Shown: piece by piece, positions 63,475 through 64,000 of the stretch
Position numbering within the stretch: position 1 is the first letter of the stretch
Layout: every line of letters starts with the position of its first letter
NCBI RefSeq assembly: GCF_011765625.1
Contig: NZ_CP050313.1
Coordinates: 1,732,501 to 1,796,500, forward strand
DNA: 64,000 bases
Reading direction: 5' to 3'
From: Shewanella aestuarii
GTDB taxonomy: Bacteria; Pseudomonadota; Gammaproteobacteria; Enterobacterales; Shewanellaceae
The notes under the pieces: generated by a model
What the model saw: the letters and a program-made list of their open reading frames with translations, nothing else
Databases searched by the model: none
What the model was told of the DNA's origin: nothing
Made by a program: the position numbers and the translations under genes

Positions 63475-64000
63475 TTACACAGTCCAAGGTAGCACTTTTT
63501 TAGCAAATTTGTCGGCAAGACCTAATCTAATTGCCGCATTATGGCGCATCCGATATAGCCCTTGATAACAAAGTGGCACCAGATACAAACTGGTTACAGT
63601 TGAAAAGGTTAATCCTCCAATAATGGCTATTGCCATCGGTGAGTAAGGTGGGCCGCCCCCCCAATTTGGGTATCTCCCATCGCCAGAGGTACTAAGCCTA
63701 ATACGGTTGTCGCGACAGTCATTAATACAGGGCGTAAACGTGTTAGACAGATTTGGCTAATTGTGTGTGATAGAGAGTCTAATTCGGGCGTTTTTTGATT
63801 AATTTGGTCAACTAACACAATACCGTTGTTCACCACAATTCCCATTAAAATAAGAATACCAATCATCGCCATCACTGACATTGGGGTTGCGGTGATCCAC
63901 AGTGCCCAAAATACTCCGGTTATTGAAAACAAAATTGAAGTAATGATGGCCGTTGGCAGCAATAAAGACTCAAACAAGGCGGCCATCACAATATAAATCA
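63475..64000 (-). pseudogene. RND-family efflux permease, 3' end only, frameshifted (runs off the window)
   Basis: The C-terminal part of an RND permease enters from the right edge of the window: YIVMAALFESLLLP, then MIGILILMGIVVNNGIVLVDQ (the TM10-TM11 region) and LRPVLMTVATTVLGLVPLAMGDTQIGG. There the frame breaks at a G7 run on the coding strand (63656-63662) and hits a stop at 63627. Adding one G would continue PPYSPMAIAIIGGLTFSTV, the last TM helix and the tail KVLPWTV, to a stop at 63475. The break is either an assembly error or a real or phase-variable indel. The 5' part lies outside the window. Confidence 0.85.

Noticed and set aside
63475..64000. Programmed frameshift as explanation for the RND break
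   Set aside because: No slippery heptamer with downstream structure typical of programmed sites was evident; a homopolymer indel explains it more simply.

Overview
The window looks like ordinary chromosome from a marine gammaproteobacterium of the Shewanella type. The evidence is gene content and order: two divergent GAPDH genes with a lipoprotein gene between them; letAB-yebG-msrC-proQ-prc; pyrD-zapC; gcvR-dapA-bamC; an AcnD/PrpF-type methylcitrate cluster; lldEFG; and the 180-kDa type NAD-glutamate dehydrogenase. The DNA is moderately AT-rich. I see no prophage, integron, CRISPR array or insertion sequence. The only mobile-looking item is a 166-bp MITE-like element.

Layout. 0-5 kb: a lytic transglycosylase, SlyD, a small unknown protein, a carboxylesterase, the small heat-shock protein IbpA (sigma-32 promoter and RNA thermometer), SoxR, and a divergent VOC-family gene with a perfect sox box. 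5-9 kb: GAPDH, a lipoprotein, a second long GAPDH, then tRNA-Gly and tRNA-Leu. 9-16 kb (minus strand): the ABC-F protein YbiT, carbonic anhydrase, and the LetA/LetB envelope lipid-transport operon, whose first LetA half carries a frameshift. 16-22.7 kb (plus strand): YebG with a LexA box, MsrC, ProQ, Prc, PepN and a DUF2835 protein. 23-30 kb: a four-gene envelope operon (DUF1302 outer-membrane barrel, DUF1329 periplasmic protein, YCF48-like propeller, MMPL/RND permease). This is the least understood multi-gene system here. 30-41.5 kb: GdhB, PyrD, ZapC, an SDR, a histidine phosphatase, a chemoreceptor and a LysR regulator.

41.5-51.5 kb holds carbon catabolism: lldEFG (L-lactate oxidation) on the minus strand, divergent from a GntR regulator followed by prpB-prpC-acnD-prpF (propionate by the 2-methylcitrate cycle). 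The TTGTCGACA palindrome occurs four times around and inside the regulator gene, so one regulator may control both sides. 52-58 kb: a CPA1 antiporter with a TrkA-N domain and long coiled-coil tail, Bcp, GcvR, DapA, BamC and the MITE-like repeat. 58-64 kb: an RND adaptor/permease pair, a metallo-beta-lactamase-fold protein and the 3' end of another RND permease with a frameshift in a G7 tract.

Many intrinsic terminators delimit the units, and several operons are clear from overlaps or short gaps. Two genes appear frameshifted, both at G/C homopolymers. These could be assembly errors or genuine disruptions; the sequence alone cannot tell.
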